From the NCBI RefSeq assembly GCF_023544465.1, contig NZ_JALPVL010000019.1, forward strand, positions 62,001-126,000: a stretch of 64,000 nt of DNA, written 5' to 3'. The notes under the pieces were generated by a model that made no database searches, was not told the origin of the DNA, and saw only the letters and a list, made by a program, of their open reading frames with translations. Of this stretch, positions 30,117-38,161 are shown in pieces (the first letter of the stretch is position 1; each line of letters starts with the position of its first letter). The translations under genes were made by a program, and so were the position numbers. This DNA comes from Paractinoplanes maris. Lineage in GTDB: Bacteria > Actinomycetota > Actinomycetes > Mycobacteriales > Micromonosporaceae.

Positions 30117-31201
30117 CAGCCGTCCACCGCGGGCGGGTTGTCGACGTCGACGCGCTCGCCCGGGCGCGGGACAGCCAGCCGGACGTCGCGGGCCTTGGCC
30201 TCCCGCCACGTGCGGTCGGCCGGCTCGGGCCAGTCGTGCAGGGCCAGGTTGAAGGTCGCCCAGTGCACCGGGATCATCAGGCCGCCGCGGACGTCGACGT
30301 GGGTGGCCACGCCGTCCTCCGGGAACATGTGGATGTCGGGCCAGTTCTCGCTGTACGCGCCGATCTGCACCAGCGTGACGTCGAACGGCCCGTGCCGCTC
30401 ACCGACCTCGGCGAAGCCGGGGAAGTAGCCGGTGTCGCCCGAGTAGAAGACCTTGCGGGTCGGCCCGTTGATGACCCAGCTCGTCCAGAGCGTGCCGTCC
30501 CGGTCGAACCCACGCCCGCTGAAGTGCCGGGCCGCGGTCGCGATGAACTCGAGGCCGGCCACCCGGTGGGTGTCGTTCCAGTCCAGCTCGACGATGCGGC
30601 TGGCCGGCACACCCCAGCGCTCCAGGTGGGCGCCCACTCCCAGCGGCACCAGGAACGGCACGGCCTGCAGGTCGACCAGATTCTGGATGGTCTGCATGTC
30701 CAGGTGGTCGTAGTGGTCGTGCGAGATCAGCACGGCGTCGAGCGGGGGCAGGTCGCGCAGCGCCACCGGCGGCTCGTGCAGGCGCTTGGGACCGGAGACG
30801 CTCGACGGCGAGCAGCGCTCACTCCACACCGGGTCGAGCAGCACCCGCTTGCCCTCGATCTCGACCATGGCCGAGGAGTGGCCGTACCAGGTGACGTGCA
30901 GGCCGTCGGCGGTGGCGCCCGGGTCGGGGGTGACCAGCGGGATCGGCAGGCGCGGGTGGCGGCGTCCTCGGTCGCGCAGGGTCTCGGCGAAAATCTTGGG
31001 CATCGACGAGGCGGCCAGCATCGTGGCCGGGACGGTGTTGTGGAACTTGCCGTCGGCGAACTGCGGTGACGCCTGCATGCGCGCGAGCCGCTCACCCTTG
31101 GCCTTCGCGCCCATCTGACGCGGGATGTCCCGCGCCACCCACGCCACGCCTGCCGCCACAGCCAGCGCAATCAATGATCCGGTACGTCCTCGCTTCGCCA
31201 T
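30098..31201 (-). CDS. Membrane-anchored metallo-beta-lactamase-fold hydrolase (NAPE-PLD/UlaG-like)
   Basis: 367 residues from the ATG at 31201. Residues 8-25 form a membrane anchor (GSLIALAVAAGVAWVA). The metal-binding motif is LISHDHYDHLDMQTIQNL, with ARHFSGRGFDRDGTLWTSWV, YSGDTGYFPGFAEVGERHGP and MIPVHWATFNLALHDWPEP supplying further ligands. This order and the WYGHSSAMVEIEG strand are those of NAPE-PLD-like lipid hydrolases. It heads a three-gene operon with DUF218 and glycosyltransferase genes, again suggesting envelope lipids. Confidence 0.88.
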   Translation of the reverse strand: MAKRGRTGSLIALAVAAGVAWVARDIPRQMGAKAKGERLARMQASPQFADGKFHNTVPATMLAASSMPKIFAETLRDRGRRHPRLPIPLVTPDPGATADGLHVTWYGHSSAMVEIEGKRVLLDPVWSERCSPSSVSGPKRLHEPPVALRDLPPLDAVLISHDHYDHLDMQTIQNLVDLQAVPFLVPLGVGAHLERWGVPASRIVELDWNDTHRVAGLEFIATAARHFSGRGFDRDGTLWTSWVINGPTRKVFYSGDTGYFPGFAEVGERHGPFDVTLVQIGAYSENWPDIHMFPEDGVATHVDVRGGLMIPVHWATFNLALHDWPEPADRTWREAKARDVRLAVPRPGERVDVDNPPAVDGWWQQIA

Positions 31202-31268
31202 CCGACCAGTCTGACCGCACCGGCTGGGGTCCCGCCACCGGATGACAGGTGTGACACACTGCTCAGCC

Positions 31269-31847
31269 GTGACTGTCGACACCCTTCAGACCCAGCAGCA
31301 GCTGATCATCCGTCAGCGCGTCAAGCTGATGGTCAACCAATACGAGATCCACGCCGTCACCCCCGACGGCCAGGAGGCCGGCATCCTCGCCTTCGCGCAG
31401 CAGAAGCGCATGGCGTTCAAGGAGCAGGTCACCCTCTACACCGACGACACCAAGCAGGTGCCGGTCTTCGGCTTCAAGGCCCGCCAGCGCATCGACCTCG
31501 GCGCGACCTACGACGTGACCGACGCCAGCGGCGCCCCGATCGGCCTGTTCAAGAAGAACTTCAAGGAATCGCTGATCCGCTCCACCTGGCACCTGGAGCA
31601 GCCCGGCTTCGGCACGCTGGTCGGCCGCGAGACCAACCAGCTGGTGGCGATCCTGCGCCGCTTCGTCGACTCGCTGTCCTGGCTGCCCTACCACTTCGAC
31701 TTCGTCCTGGACGACCGCCCGGTCTTCTCGGTCGTCAAGAAGTGGGGCCTGCGCGACCGCTACGTCGTCACGATCCACGACCCGCGGGTCGACCGTCGCC
31801 TGGTCGCGGCCATGTCCGTCGCGCTGGACGCGCTCCAGGCCCGGTAA
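31269..31847 (+). CDS. LURP-one-related (tubby-like/scramblase fold) protein
   Basis: 192 residues if started at the GTG at 31269; an upstream start at 31242 would overlap the divergent promoter region. The 12-strand LOR fold is suggested by VKLMVNQYEIHAVTPDGQ, FAQQKRMAFKEQVTLYTDD, PVFGFKARQRIDLGATYDVT, PIGLFKKNFKESLIRSTWHL and WLPYHFDFVLDDRPVFSVVK. Bacterial members are of unknown role, perhaps membrane binding. It ends ten bases before dgt and is probably co-transcribed with it. Confidence 0.82.
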   Translation: MTVDTLQTQQQLIIRQRVKLMVNQYEIHAVTPDGQEAGILAFAQQKRMAFKEQVTLYTDDTKQVPVFGFKARQRIDLGATYDVTDASGAPIGLFKKNFKESLIRSTWHLEQPGFGTLVGRETNQLVAILRRFVDSLSWLPYHFDFVLDDRPVFSVVKKWGLRDRYVVTIHDPRVDRRLVAAMSVALDALQAR

Positions 31848-31850
31848 TCT

Positions 31851-31873
31851 CCCGGGGATGGACGATCCCCGGG
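31851..31873 (+). promoter_or_regulatory. Perfect stem-loop enclosing the dgt start codon
   Basis: CCCGGGGAT (31851-31859) pairs perfectly with ATCCCCGGG (31865-31873) over a five-base loop. The first arm contains the G-rich leader and the first two bases of the ATG at 31858. When folded it would hide the ribosome entry point, so dgt translation may depend on ribosomes arriving from the upstream gene. Confidence 0.6.
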
Positions 31874-33303
31874 CTCAGCGCCTCTTCGGCGATCGGCTGG
31901 TCGCCCCCGGCGACCTCGCCGCCAGCCCGTTCCGCGTCGACCGCGACCGCATCGTCGCGTCGCCGTTCTTCGCCCGGCTCGCCGGCGTCACCCAGGTGAT
32001 CAGTCCTGGCGGCGCCGGCCTGCTGGTGCACAACCGGATGACCCACAGCCTCAAGGTCGCCCAGGTGGCCCGGGCCATCGCCGAGCGCGTCGATCACGAC
32101 CTGGCCGACAAACTGGGCGGCTGCGACCCCGACGTGGTCGAGGCGGCTGCCCTGGCCCACGACCTCGGCCACCCGCCCTTCGGCCACCTCGGCGAGCGCG
32201 TGCTCGACCGGGTCGCCCGCCAGCGGCTCCGGCTCAGCGACGGCTTCGAGGGCAACGCCCAGTCGTACCGGATAGTCACCAGCACCGAGAGCCGCGGCCA
32301 GGCCATCATCGGGCTCAACCTGACCAACGCCGTCCGGGCGGCGATCCTCAAATACCCGTGGACCCGCCGCGACCCGCAGCGCTTCATGGACCCGGCGCCG
32401 CGCGGAGCCGCCCCGCCGCCCGACGACCCCGAGGGCGGCTCGCTCAAGTTCGGCGCCTACTCGACCGAGGCCGGCGACATGCGCGCCGCCCGGGCCCCGT
32501 TCGCGGGCCGGGTCGCCGACTGGCAGCAGACCGTCGAGGCCTCGGTCATGGACACCGCCGACGACATCGCCTACGCGATCCACGACCTCGAGGACGTGCA
32601 CCGGGTCGGCGTCCTCCAGCAGGGCGCGGTCGCCACCGAGCTGATGGCCTGGCAACGCTGGGGCCGGTCGACCGACCTGACCCGAGCCGGCGGCGCCATC
32701 GAGTCGCTACGCCGTCAGCTGCACCGCAAGGACGGCTGGATGGCCGACGACGACGCCTTCTCGGCCGCCGTCGAGCTGGTCCGGGCCGAGCTGGTCGACG
32801 GCTTGCTGGCCCGCCCCTTCGACGGCTCCCTCGACGCCGAATCCCAGGTCGCGGCGTTCTCCGCCACCTGGACCCGGCGCCTGGTCGAATCGGTCGAGAC
32901 GATCGCCGACCCGGCCGTCCGCTCCGGCCATGTGCAACTCGCCACAGCCCAGTGGCACGAGGTGCAGATCCTCAAGTTCGTCCAGAACCGTTTCGTCCTG
33001 GCCCGCCCCGACCTGGCCCTGCACCAGCGGGGCCAGGGCCGCCTGGTCGCCTCCCTGGTCGACGCCCTGATGGCCTGGCTGGTCGACCCCGACGAGGAGG
33101 AGCGCATCCCGAGCCGCCTCCGCGACCTGGTCGAACTGGCCGAAGCCGAACTGCCCGCCGGCACTCCCGAGCGCATCGACCGGGCCCGGGGCCGCGCGGT
33201 CGTCGACTTCGTGGCCGGCCTGACCGACAACCAGGCGGTGGGGTTGATGCAGGCCCTCTCCGGCAAAAGCCGCCAACTCTGGACAGACGCGTTCGTTCTG
33301 TAG
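31858..33303 (+). CDS. dgt: Deoxyguanosine triphosphate triphosphohydrolase-like protein
   Basis: 481 residues of HD-domain dNTPase. The metal ligands are in HNRMTHSLKVAQVARAI (first His), AALAHDLGHPPFGHLGERVL (HD pair) and DTADDIAYAIHDLEDVHRVG (last Asp). FEGNAQSYRIVTS is the family's conserved substrate loop. It hydrolyses dGTP (or dNTPs) to nucleoside and triphosphate, controlling dNTP pools. Translation may be limited by the stem-loop over its start. Confidence 0.94.
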   Translation: MDDPRAQRLFGDRLVAPGDLAASPFRVDRDRIVASPFFARLAGVTQVISPGGAGLLVHNRMTHSLKVAQVARAIAERVDHDLADKLGGCDPDVVEAAALAHDLGHPPFGHLGERVLDRVARQRLRLSDGFEGNAQSYRIVTSTESRGQAIIGLNLTNAVRAAILKYPWTRRDPQRFMDPAPRGAAPPPDDPEGGSLKFGAYSTEAGDMRAARAPFAGRVADWQQTVEASVMDTADDIAYAIHDLEDVHRVGVLQQGAVATELMAWQRWGRSTDLTRAGGAIESLRRQLHRKDGWMADDDAFSAAVELVRAELVDGLLARPFDGSLDAESQVAAFSATWTRRLVESVETIADPAVRSGHVQLATAQWHEVQILKFVQNRFVLARPDLALHQRGQGRLVASLVDALMAWLVDPDEEERIPSRLRDLVELAEAELPAGTPERIDRARGRAVVDFVAGLTDNQAVGLMQALSGKSRQLWTDAFVL

Positions 33304-33356
33304 GCCGGAGAAAGTTCGGCGGATGTCGTCTTGTCAGGCGATCAAGGTCAAGAGCT

Positions 33357-33482
33357 GGATGTCGTAGCGGGGTGGTGGGTGCAGACCGTCGCTCACGCCG
33401 AGGGCCCGGCCGAGCCGAGCAGGGCGCTGCGCGCCCAGAACGCCCGGCGCGACCGGGCGGCGTGCGTGAGTGGTCGCGCTCC
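33357..33482 (-). repeat. Dispersed hairpin repeat, copy A (inverted orientation)
   Basis: The gap 33304-33692 has no gene; it holds this copy and a terminator. The copy aligns in reverse with those at 35851 and 55220, from the GGAGCGCGACCACTC end to CCCCGCTACGACATCC. The inner stem GGGCGC/GCGCCC is at 33422-33427 and 33431-33436. The outer arms are GCCGAGC (33414-33420) and GCCCGGC (33442-33448). Confidence 0.85.
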
Positions 33483-33651
33483 GAAGGACCGATCGCCGAC
33501 CTCGACGCCTCCACTGGCGGCATCGCAGCCCGACGGCGGAAGCTGCCGGGCCGTCGCGGGTTGGCTCCGGCGTCGTCGGCTGAGCAGCCGTGGCGATGAC
33601 AGCGCCGTCAACGAGAGCCGGTGTGGGCGGCGTGAGCGTCTGTGGGTAACG

Positions 33652-33681
33652 AAAAAGGCCGCCCGGGTGGGCGGCCTTTTT
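33652..33681 (-). terminator. Bidirectional intrinsic terminator
   Basis: A5 then GGCCGCCC, loop GGGT, then GGGCGGCC and T5, at 33652-33681. It lies 11 bases beyond the LPVTG-protein stop and can also stop transcription arriving from dgt. Confidence 0.92.
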
Positions 33682-33692
33682 CAGGGAGTACT

Positions 33693-34253
33693 TCAGGCGT
33701 TGCGGCGGCGACGCGTGTACCAGACGGACGCGGCACCCGCGGCGACCATCAGGGCGCCGAGCGAGATGACGGTGCCCATCGGGGCGCCGGTGACCGGGAG
33801 GGCTCCGCCGGCGCTGACACCGCCGCCGGGGGGCGACGTGGCCGGGAGCGCCCCGGTCGGGGTGCTGGGCGTGGCCGACGGCGTGACCGTGTCGACGCTG
33901 GCGGTGGGCGTCGGGCCGTAGCCGTTGTTACCCCGCGTCGGGGTGTCCGAGTCCGGCAGTTCGGTGGCCGGCGTGTCCGTGTCGGGGGTGTCCGTGTCGT
34001 CCACGTCCGGCGTGCTGGCCGCGGTGGCGGTCGGCTCGTTGGTCGCGCCCGGCGTGCCGTAGCCGTTCTGGCCGCGGGTGGGGGCCTCGTCGGTGGCGTC
34101 CGGCTCGCCGTAACCGGTGGCGGCGACGACCGGCCGCGCGGCCTGGTCGATGGTGGCCTCGGCGGCCAGGGCCGGGGAGACACCCAGCGCGAGAGCGGCG
34201 GCAAGGCCGACGGCGGGCAATCCGACGGCGACAATCCGACTGATTGAGCTCAT
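33693..34253 (-). CDS. LPVTG-anchored surface protein, Thr/Pro/Asp-rich
   Basis: 186 residues from the ATG at 34253. Residues 1-31 are a signal peptide (VGLAAALALGVSPALAA). The body is low complexity, Thr/Pro/Ala/Asp-rich, with three NGYG-type repeats (ATGYGEPDATDEAPTRG, TRGQNGYGTPGATNEPT, TRGNNGYGPTPTAS). The C-terminus is a complete cell-wall sorting signal: LPVTG at 152-156, a hydrophobic helix (SLGALMVAAGAASVWYT) and an RRRR tail. A sortase should cut after Thr and attach it to the wall or a pilus. No sortase gene is in the window. The start assignment is supported by the signal peptide. Confidence 0.88.
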   Translation of the reverse strand: MSSISRIVAVGLPAVGLAAALALGVSPALAAEATIDQAARPVVAATGYGEPDATDEAPTRGQNGYGTPGATNEPTATAASTPDVDDTDTPDTDTPATELPDSDTPTRGNNGYGPTPTASVDTVTPSATPSTPTGALPATSPPGGGVSAGGALPVTGAPMGTVISLGALMVAAGAASVWYTRRRRNA

Positions 34254-34347
34254 GAGGAGTAATCCATTCCTGTTGCGGTGTTCTCGGTCCGGGAGGGAGC
34301 TTAGCGGCAAATGCCCGATTTACCCGTTAAGCACGATCGGCGGGTCA

Positions 34348-34812
34348 TCATCCCGGAAGACCACCGAAACGGTGACTCCGGCACAGATGGAACAAAGTGG
34401 TCATTTTCCCCTCAAATCTGGGGTCCGCCGCGAACAGTCCACCGCTGTACGGCGCCTGGAGCTGCACACTCGCCCCGGACTGGAGATAGACCGACACCAC
34501 CGTCCGGCCGCCGCGCCGCTCCGTCCGCAGGTCGGCGACCTCACTCCAGGCCGCGATCCCCCCGCGGAAGACCGACACCGTACGAATGCCCCGCGAGGTG
34601 ATCTGCGTGCCGGTCAGACGCCCCACCACCAGGCCGATCAGCGCTCCGAGGATCGGCGGCCCGGCCAGCGCGGCCGCCCACAGCAGGCCCGGCGGCGCGA
34701 CGATCGCGGTGATCAGCAGCACCCCGATCGCGATGAGCGAGCCGAGGTAGAGACCTCGCCCGAGGGCCTGGTTCCAGGTGGGCCGGAAGGTGGCCGCCGA
34801 TGCATCTTCCAT
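34348..34812 (-). CDS. PH-domain-like two-helix membrane protein
   Basis: 154 residues from the ATG at 34812. Two adjacent transmembrane helices (YLGSLIAIGVLLITAIVAPP and LWAAALAGPPILGALIGLVV) are followed by a beta-rich region, TGTQITSRGIRTVSVFRGGI then VVSVYLQSGASVQLQAPYSG. That arrangement is typical of actinobacterial bacterial-PH membrane proteins. The function is unknown. It is divergent from msrB across 64 bases. Confidence 0.75.
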   Translation of the reverse strand: MEDASAATFRPTWNQALGRGLYLGSLIAIGVLLITAIVAPPGLLWAAALAGPPILGALIGLVVGRLTGTQITSRGIRTVSVFRGGIAAWSEVADLRTERRGGRTVVSVYLQSGASVQLQAPYSGGLFAADPRFEGKMTTLFHLCRSHRFGGLPG

Positions 34813-34876
34813 GCCCCTGTTCAACGGAGACGCAAAGCACTCCGCCCACACTTGGAGTGCGACGTACTTTTGTTGT

Positions 34877-35287
34877 ATGGCACCGAACGAGACCACCCTG
34901 CCCACCACCGAGGAGGAGTGGCGCGTGCGCCTCTCCCCCGACGAGTTCCGGGTTCTGCGCCAGGCCGGCACCGAGGCGGCCTGGTCCGGCGAATACGTCG
35001 ACACCAAGACCGAGGGCATGTACGAGTGCCGCGCGTGTGGCGCCGCCCTCTACCCCAGTGACTACAAGTTCGACTCGCACTGCGGCTGGCCGTCGTTCGA
35101 CGACGCGATCCCGGGCGCGGTCAAGGAGATCAACGACTTCTCACACGGCATGGTCCGCACCGAGATCCGTTGCGCGCGCTGCGACTCCCACCTGGGCCAC
35201 GTCTTCCGCGGCGAGCGGATGACCGACAAGAACACCCGCCACTGCGTCAACAGCCTCTCGATCAAGCTGGACGCCAAGACCGCCTGA
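34877..35287 (+). CDS. msrB: Peptide-methionine (R)-S-oxide reductase MsrB
   Basis: 136 residues from the ATG at 34877. Zinc cysteines are C51 and C54 (ECRACG) and C99 and C102 (CARC). The substrate loop is SHCGWPSFDDAI and the catalytic cysteine is C123 in NTRHCVNSLSIKL. MsrB repairs the R-sulfoxide of methionine in proteins using thioredoxin. It is followed by a strong hairpin at 35299. Confidence 0.96.
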   Translation: MAPNETTLPTTEEEWRVRLSPDEFRVLRQAGTEAAWSGEYVDTKTEGMYECRACGAALYPSDYKFDSHCGWPSFDDAIPGAVKEINDFSHGMVRTEIRCARCDSHLGHVFRGERMTDKNTRHCVNSLSIKLDAKTA

Positions 35288-35298
35288 CCCCAAGCCGC

Positions 35299-35323
35299 CA
35301 CCGGCACCCCCGCGGTGCCGGTG
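35299..35323 (+). terminator. Hairpin after msrB
   Basis: CACCGGCACC (35299-35308) pairs perfectly with GGTGCCGGTG (35314-35323) over a five-base loop. There is no T tract, so it is a terminator of the T-poor actinobacterial type or an mRNA 3' stabiliser. Confidence 0.65.
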
Positions 35324-35349
35324 AGCCGTTCCCCAGCGCCGCCCAGCCG

Positions 35350-35590
35350 TGCCTGAACCCACAGCACCAGCAAGCCGCGCCGCAACAACAGCGCCACCAA
35401 GCCGCGCGCCAACAAAAGCACCGAAAAGCCGCGCGCGGCAACGACCGCGCCAGCAACAGCACCGCTAAGCCGCGCCGCACCGACCGCGCCAAGAAGCCGC
35501 CCGCCAACATCAGCACCGCTAAGCCGCGCCGCACCGACCGCGCCAGCAAGCGCCCCAACGACAGCGCCGAAAAGCGACAATTCCCCGTGC
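35350..35590 (+). repeat. Degenerate ~27-bp tandem repeat, possible remnant of a basic protein tail
   Basis: The gap 35288-35648 has the msrB hairpin and then about eight units starting AAGCCGCGC, mostly 27 bp (nine codons) apart. Read on the plus strand they give KPRRNNSAT, KPRANKSTE, and after a frame change KPRRTDRAKKPPANIST and KPRRTDRASKRP. That is a Lys/Pro/Arg/Ala tail like those on bacterial histone-like proteins. A 41-bp unit breaks the frame and no start exists. It is either a minisatellite or a decayed tail. Confidence 0.55.
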
Positions 35591-35648
35591 GGGTGCCCGT
35601 CGCCGGTTCTGAGTGCGATCAATCCGGCACCGGCCTAGCGTCGGCCCC

Positions 35649-35843
35649 ATGGACTACCAGGTTTCGGTCAAGTGTGAACAACTCGCCGAGTGGTACGTGC
35701 GGGTCAAGGGCCTCGCCGACGCTCATCACGGCCACGCCACCGGCGACCGTCTGCTGGCCATCGCCGACGAGATCCACGAGATGGTCCCGTCCGAGTGGTG
35801 GATCAGCCAGCCACAGCCGCTCGACAACCGCGTCCGCAGTTGA
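35649..35843 (+). CDS. Small hypothetical protein
   Basis: 64 residues beginning MDYQVSVKCEQLAEWYVRVK and continuing with GLADAHHGHATGDRLLAIAD and EIHEMVPSEWWISQ. It is mixed and probably helical, unlike the low-complexity DNA on both sides. No family is recognised and no strong ribosome site is seen (GGCC just upstream). The dispersed hairpin repeat begins eight bases after its stop. Confidence 0.5.
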   Translation: MDYQVSVKCEQLAEWYVRVKGLADAHHGHATGDRLLAIADEIHEMVPSEWWISQPQPLDNRVRS

Positions 35844-35850
35844 CCTTGTA

Positions 35851-35976
35851 GGGCGCAACCACTCCCGCACGCCGCCGTGGCGGGGTGAGCGCTCTGGGCG
35901 CGCCAGCGCCCTGCTCACCGCGCCGCGGCCCTCGGCGTGAGCGACGGTCCGCACCCACCACCCCGCCACGACATCC
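35851..35976 (+). repeat. Dispersed hairpin repeat, copy B
   Basis: It occupies the gap before the LigD-polymerase gene. The outer stem is GGTGAGC (35884-35890) with GCTCACC (35913-35919), the inner stem GGGCGC (35896-35901) with GCGCCC (35906-35911), and the loop GCCA. It is followed by two imperfect copies of a ~55-bp segment containing GCATTTGATCTTGC (about 35976 and 36031) and GAGCGACATC. Confidence 0.85.
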
Positions 35977-36137
35977 GCATTTGATCTTGCTCGCCGGAAA
36001 ATCTCGGCCGGCAGGATGAGCGACATCCAGCATTTGATCTTGCCTGCGGGAAACCTGCGGGAAATCGGGGCAGCCAAGCTGAGCGACATCGTGCCCACGG
36101 GATCTCGGTCGGGCGCTGCGCGGTTTATCGTCGAGCC

Positions 36138-37169
36138 ATGCCGAAAGCCGCAGCGGAAATTCACGAGATCGCCGGCCATGACGTGCGGCTGACCAGCCCC
36201 GACAAGGTGATGTTCCCGCAGCCGGGCTACACCAAGCGGGACGTCTTCGACTACTACTTGTCGGTCGGCGACGGCATCATGCGTGCGCTTCGCAACCGGC
36301 CGACGACGTTGCAGCGCTTCCCCGACGGCATCGAGGGCGAGGCGTTCTTCCAGAAGCGCATCCCCACCCGTGGCGTGCCCGACTGGATCCAGACGGCAGA
36401 GATCGCGTTCCCGAGCAAACGTACGGCGGTCGAGCTGTGCCCGGCCGACCTGGCCCACGTGGCCTGGGCAGCCCAGATGGGCACCGTCGTCTTCCACCCG
36501 TGGCCGGTGCGGGGCGTCGCGCCGGACAACCCCGACGAGCTGCGCATCGACCTCGACCCGCAGCCCGGCAACTCGTTCGCCGACGTGGTGGCCACCGCCG
36601 GAGTCCTGCACGAGGTGCTCGACGACCTGGGCTGGGTCGGTTTCCCCAAGACGTCCGGCGGCCGCGGTGTGCACGTCTATCTCCGCATCGCACCGCGGTG
36701 GTCGTTCATCGACGTGCGCCGGGCCGCGATCGCCCTGGCCCGGGAGGCCGAGCGGCGCCGCCCCGAGCTGATCACCACCGCCTGGTGGAAGGAGGAGCGG
36801 GGCGAGCGCGTCTTCCTGGACTTCAACCAGATGGCCCGGGACCGCACGATCACCTGCGCCTATTCGCTGCGGGCCAACGGCCGGGCCACCGCCTCGGCCC
36901 CGGTCACCTGGGCCGAGCTGCCCGACGTCGAGCCCGACGACTTCGACCTGCGCACCCTCCCGAAGCGTTTCGCCGAGATCGGTGACCCGCACGCCGCCAT
37001 CGACGACGTGGCCCACGATCTGACGCCGCTGCTCGAGTGGGTGGAGCGCGACGAGAAGAACGGCCAGGGCGACATGCCCTATCCCCCCGACCACCCGAAG
37101 ATGCCGGGCGAGCCCCCACGCGTCCAGCCGAGCCGTAAGAACGCCGCGAACTGGGACGCTACAGAGTGA
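36138..37169 (+). CDS. LigD-type NHEJ polymerase/primase domain protein
   Basis: 343 residues, a stand-alone polymerase domain of LigD (archaeo-eukaryotic primase fold). Signatures: LTSPDKVMFPQPGYTKRDVF, AFFQKRIPTRGVPDWIQ, the catalytic acidic pair in LRIDLDPQPGNSFADVV, KTSGGRGVHVYLRI, and VFLDFNQMARDRTITCAYSL. It fills gaps with ribonucleotides or deoxynucleotides at double-strand breaks together with Ku and a ligase. No Ku gene is in the window; a LigC-type ligase lies 2.6 kb away. The end overlaps the convergent GNAT gene by 11 bases. Confidence 0.93.
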   Translation: MPKAAAEIHEIAGHDVRLTSPDKVMFPQPGYTKRDVFDYYLSVGDGIMRALRNRPTTLQRFPDGIEGEAFFQKRIPTRGVPDWIQTAEIAFPSKRTAVELCPADLAHVAWAAQMGTVVFHPWPVRGVAPDNPDELRIDLDPQPGNSFADVVATAGVLHEVLDDLGWVGFPKTSGGRGVHVYLRIAPRWSFIDVRRAAIALAREAERRRPELITTAWWKEERGERVFLDFNQMARDRTITCAYSLRANGRATASAPVTWAELPDVEPDDFDLRTLPKRFAEIGDPHAAIDDVAHDLTPLLEWVERDEKNGQGDMPYPPDHPKMPGEPPRVQPSRKNAANWDATE

Positions 37170-37623
37170 GCTTCATGCCCTCGTGGGAGGCGACGAAGCC
37201 GAGCCGCGCATAGAAGCGGTGGGCGTCTCGGCGGCGCTTGTCGGTGGTCAGCTGGGCGATGCGGCAGCCCTGCGCGCGGGCCCGGTCCAGGGCGTAGGCC
37301 ATCAGGTCGGTGCCCAGCCCGGAGCCGCGCCGGTCGGTGCTCACCCGGACGGCCTCGATGGTCATCCGGCGCGCACCCGAGCGGCTCAGGCCGGGGATGA
37401 AGGTCAGCTGGGCGGTGGCGACCACCACGCCGTCGTCGTCGGCGACGATGAGCTCGTTGTTCGGGTCGGCGTCGATCTCCTCGAACGCCGCCCAGATCGC
37501 CGCGTCCACGTCCTCGGCGACCGGTGGTGCCTCGCCGAATCCCCGGTCGCGGCTGATGTCGTCGTCGGCGAGCAGCCGCAGCACGGCGGGGACGTCGGCG
37601 CGGGTGGCGGTCCGGAATTCCAT
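37159..37623 (-). CDS. GNAT-family N-acetyltransferase
   Basis: 154 residues. The fold begins MEFRTATRADVPAVLRLLAD. Strand 4 is RRMTIEAVRVSTDRR, the acetyl-CoA loop is RGSGLGTDLMAYALDRARAQ, and the end is KRRRDAHRFYARLGFVASHE. The acceptor is unknown. It is convergent with the LigD polymerase gene (11-bp overlap) and divergent from the potassium channel. Confidence 0.92.
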   Translation of the reverse strand: MEFRTATRADVPAVLRLLADDDISRDRGFGEAPPVAEDVDAAIWAAFEEIDADPNNELIVADDDGVVVATAQLTFIPGLSRSGARRMTIEAVRVSTDRRGSGLGTDLMAYALDRARAQGCRIAQLTTDKRRRDAHRFYARLGFVASHEGMKLTL

Positions 37624-37693
37624 CGCGGCAGTCTCTCACCGGCGCGGATTTCTGTCCGAGAGGGCCTACGCGGCCGACCGTGGCTCAGGCACC

Positions 37694-38161
37694 ATGTCGA
37701 CCATGAACAAGCTGTTCAAGCCGTTCTACCGGGTCTACCGCGGCATCGTCTGGCTGGCGAACTCACCCGGCACGCTGATCCTCGCCTACGCGATGCTGAT
37801 CGTCCTCTGCGGCGTGCTTTACCACTTCTTCGAGAAGAAGGAGTCCATCGGCGACGCGATCTGGTGGGCGGTGGTCACCGCGTCGACCGTGGGCTACGGC
37901 GACATCTCACCCAAGACGCTGGAGGCGCGGATCCTCGCCGGCCTGCTGATCTCGGTCATGGTGCTGGTGGTCATCCCGCTGATCACGGCGCATTTCGCCA
38001 GCAAGCTGATCGTCGACTCGGACGCCTTTCACCACGAGGAGCAGGAGGAGCTCAAGGCCAACCTGCGCCACGTCCGCGCCCTGCTCGACGCCATGGCCGA
38101 GCGCGACGGCATCACTTTGCCGGACAGCGCAGGCCCTCCTGCGGCACCTTCAGATCGATGA
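37694..38161 (+). CDS. Two-helix potassium channel
   Basis: 155 residues. TM1 is LILAYAMLIVLCGVLYHFF, the pore helix is GDAIWWAVVTASTVGYGD with the selectivity filter TVGYGD at 65-70, and TM2 is ILAGLLISVMVLVVIPLITA. A short cytoplasmic helix follows, rich in Glu and His (HHEEQEELKANLRHV). This is the KcsA-type pore-only plan without an RCK gate. The last 50 bases overlap the convergent peptidase gene. Confidence 0.93.
   Translation: MSTMNKLFKPFYRVYRGIVWLANSPGTLILAYAMLIVLCGVLYHFFEKKESIGDAIWWAVVTASTVGYGDISPKTLEARILAGLLISVMVLVVIPLITAHFASKLIVDSDAFHHEEQEELKANLRHVRALLDAMAERDGITLPDSAGPPAAPSDR

Noticed and set aside
33331..33921. ORF encoding VVAGWWVQTVAHAEG-type sequence
   Set aside because: Part of the dispersed hairpin element; the same pseudo-peptide appears at the other two copies, so it reflects the DNA repeat, not a gene.
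35062..35622. 186-residue Leu/Ala-rich membrane-like frame on the minus strand
   Set aside because: Antisense to msrB and the 27-bp repeat; hydrophobic appearance comes from complement of Lys/Pro/Arg codons.
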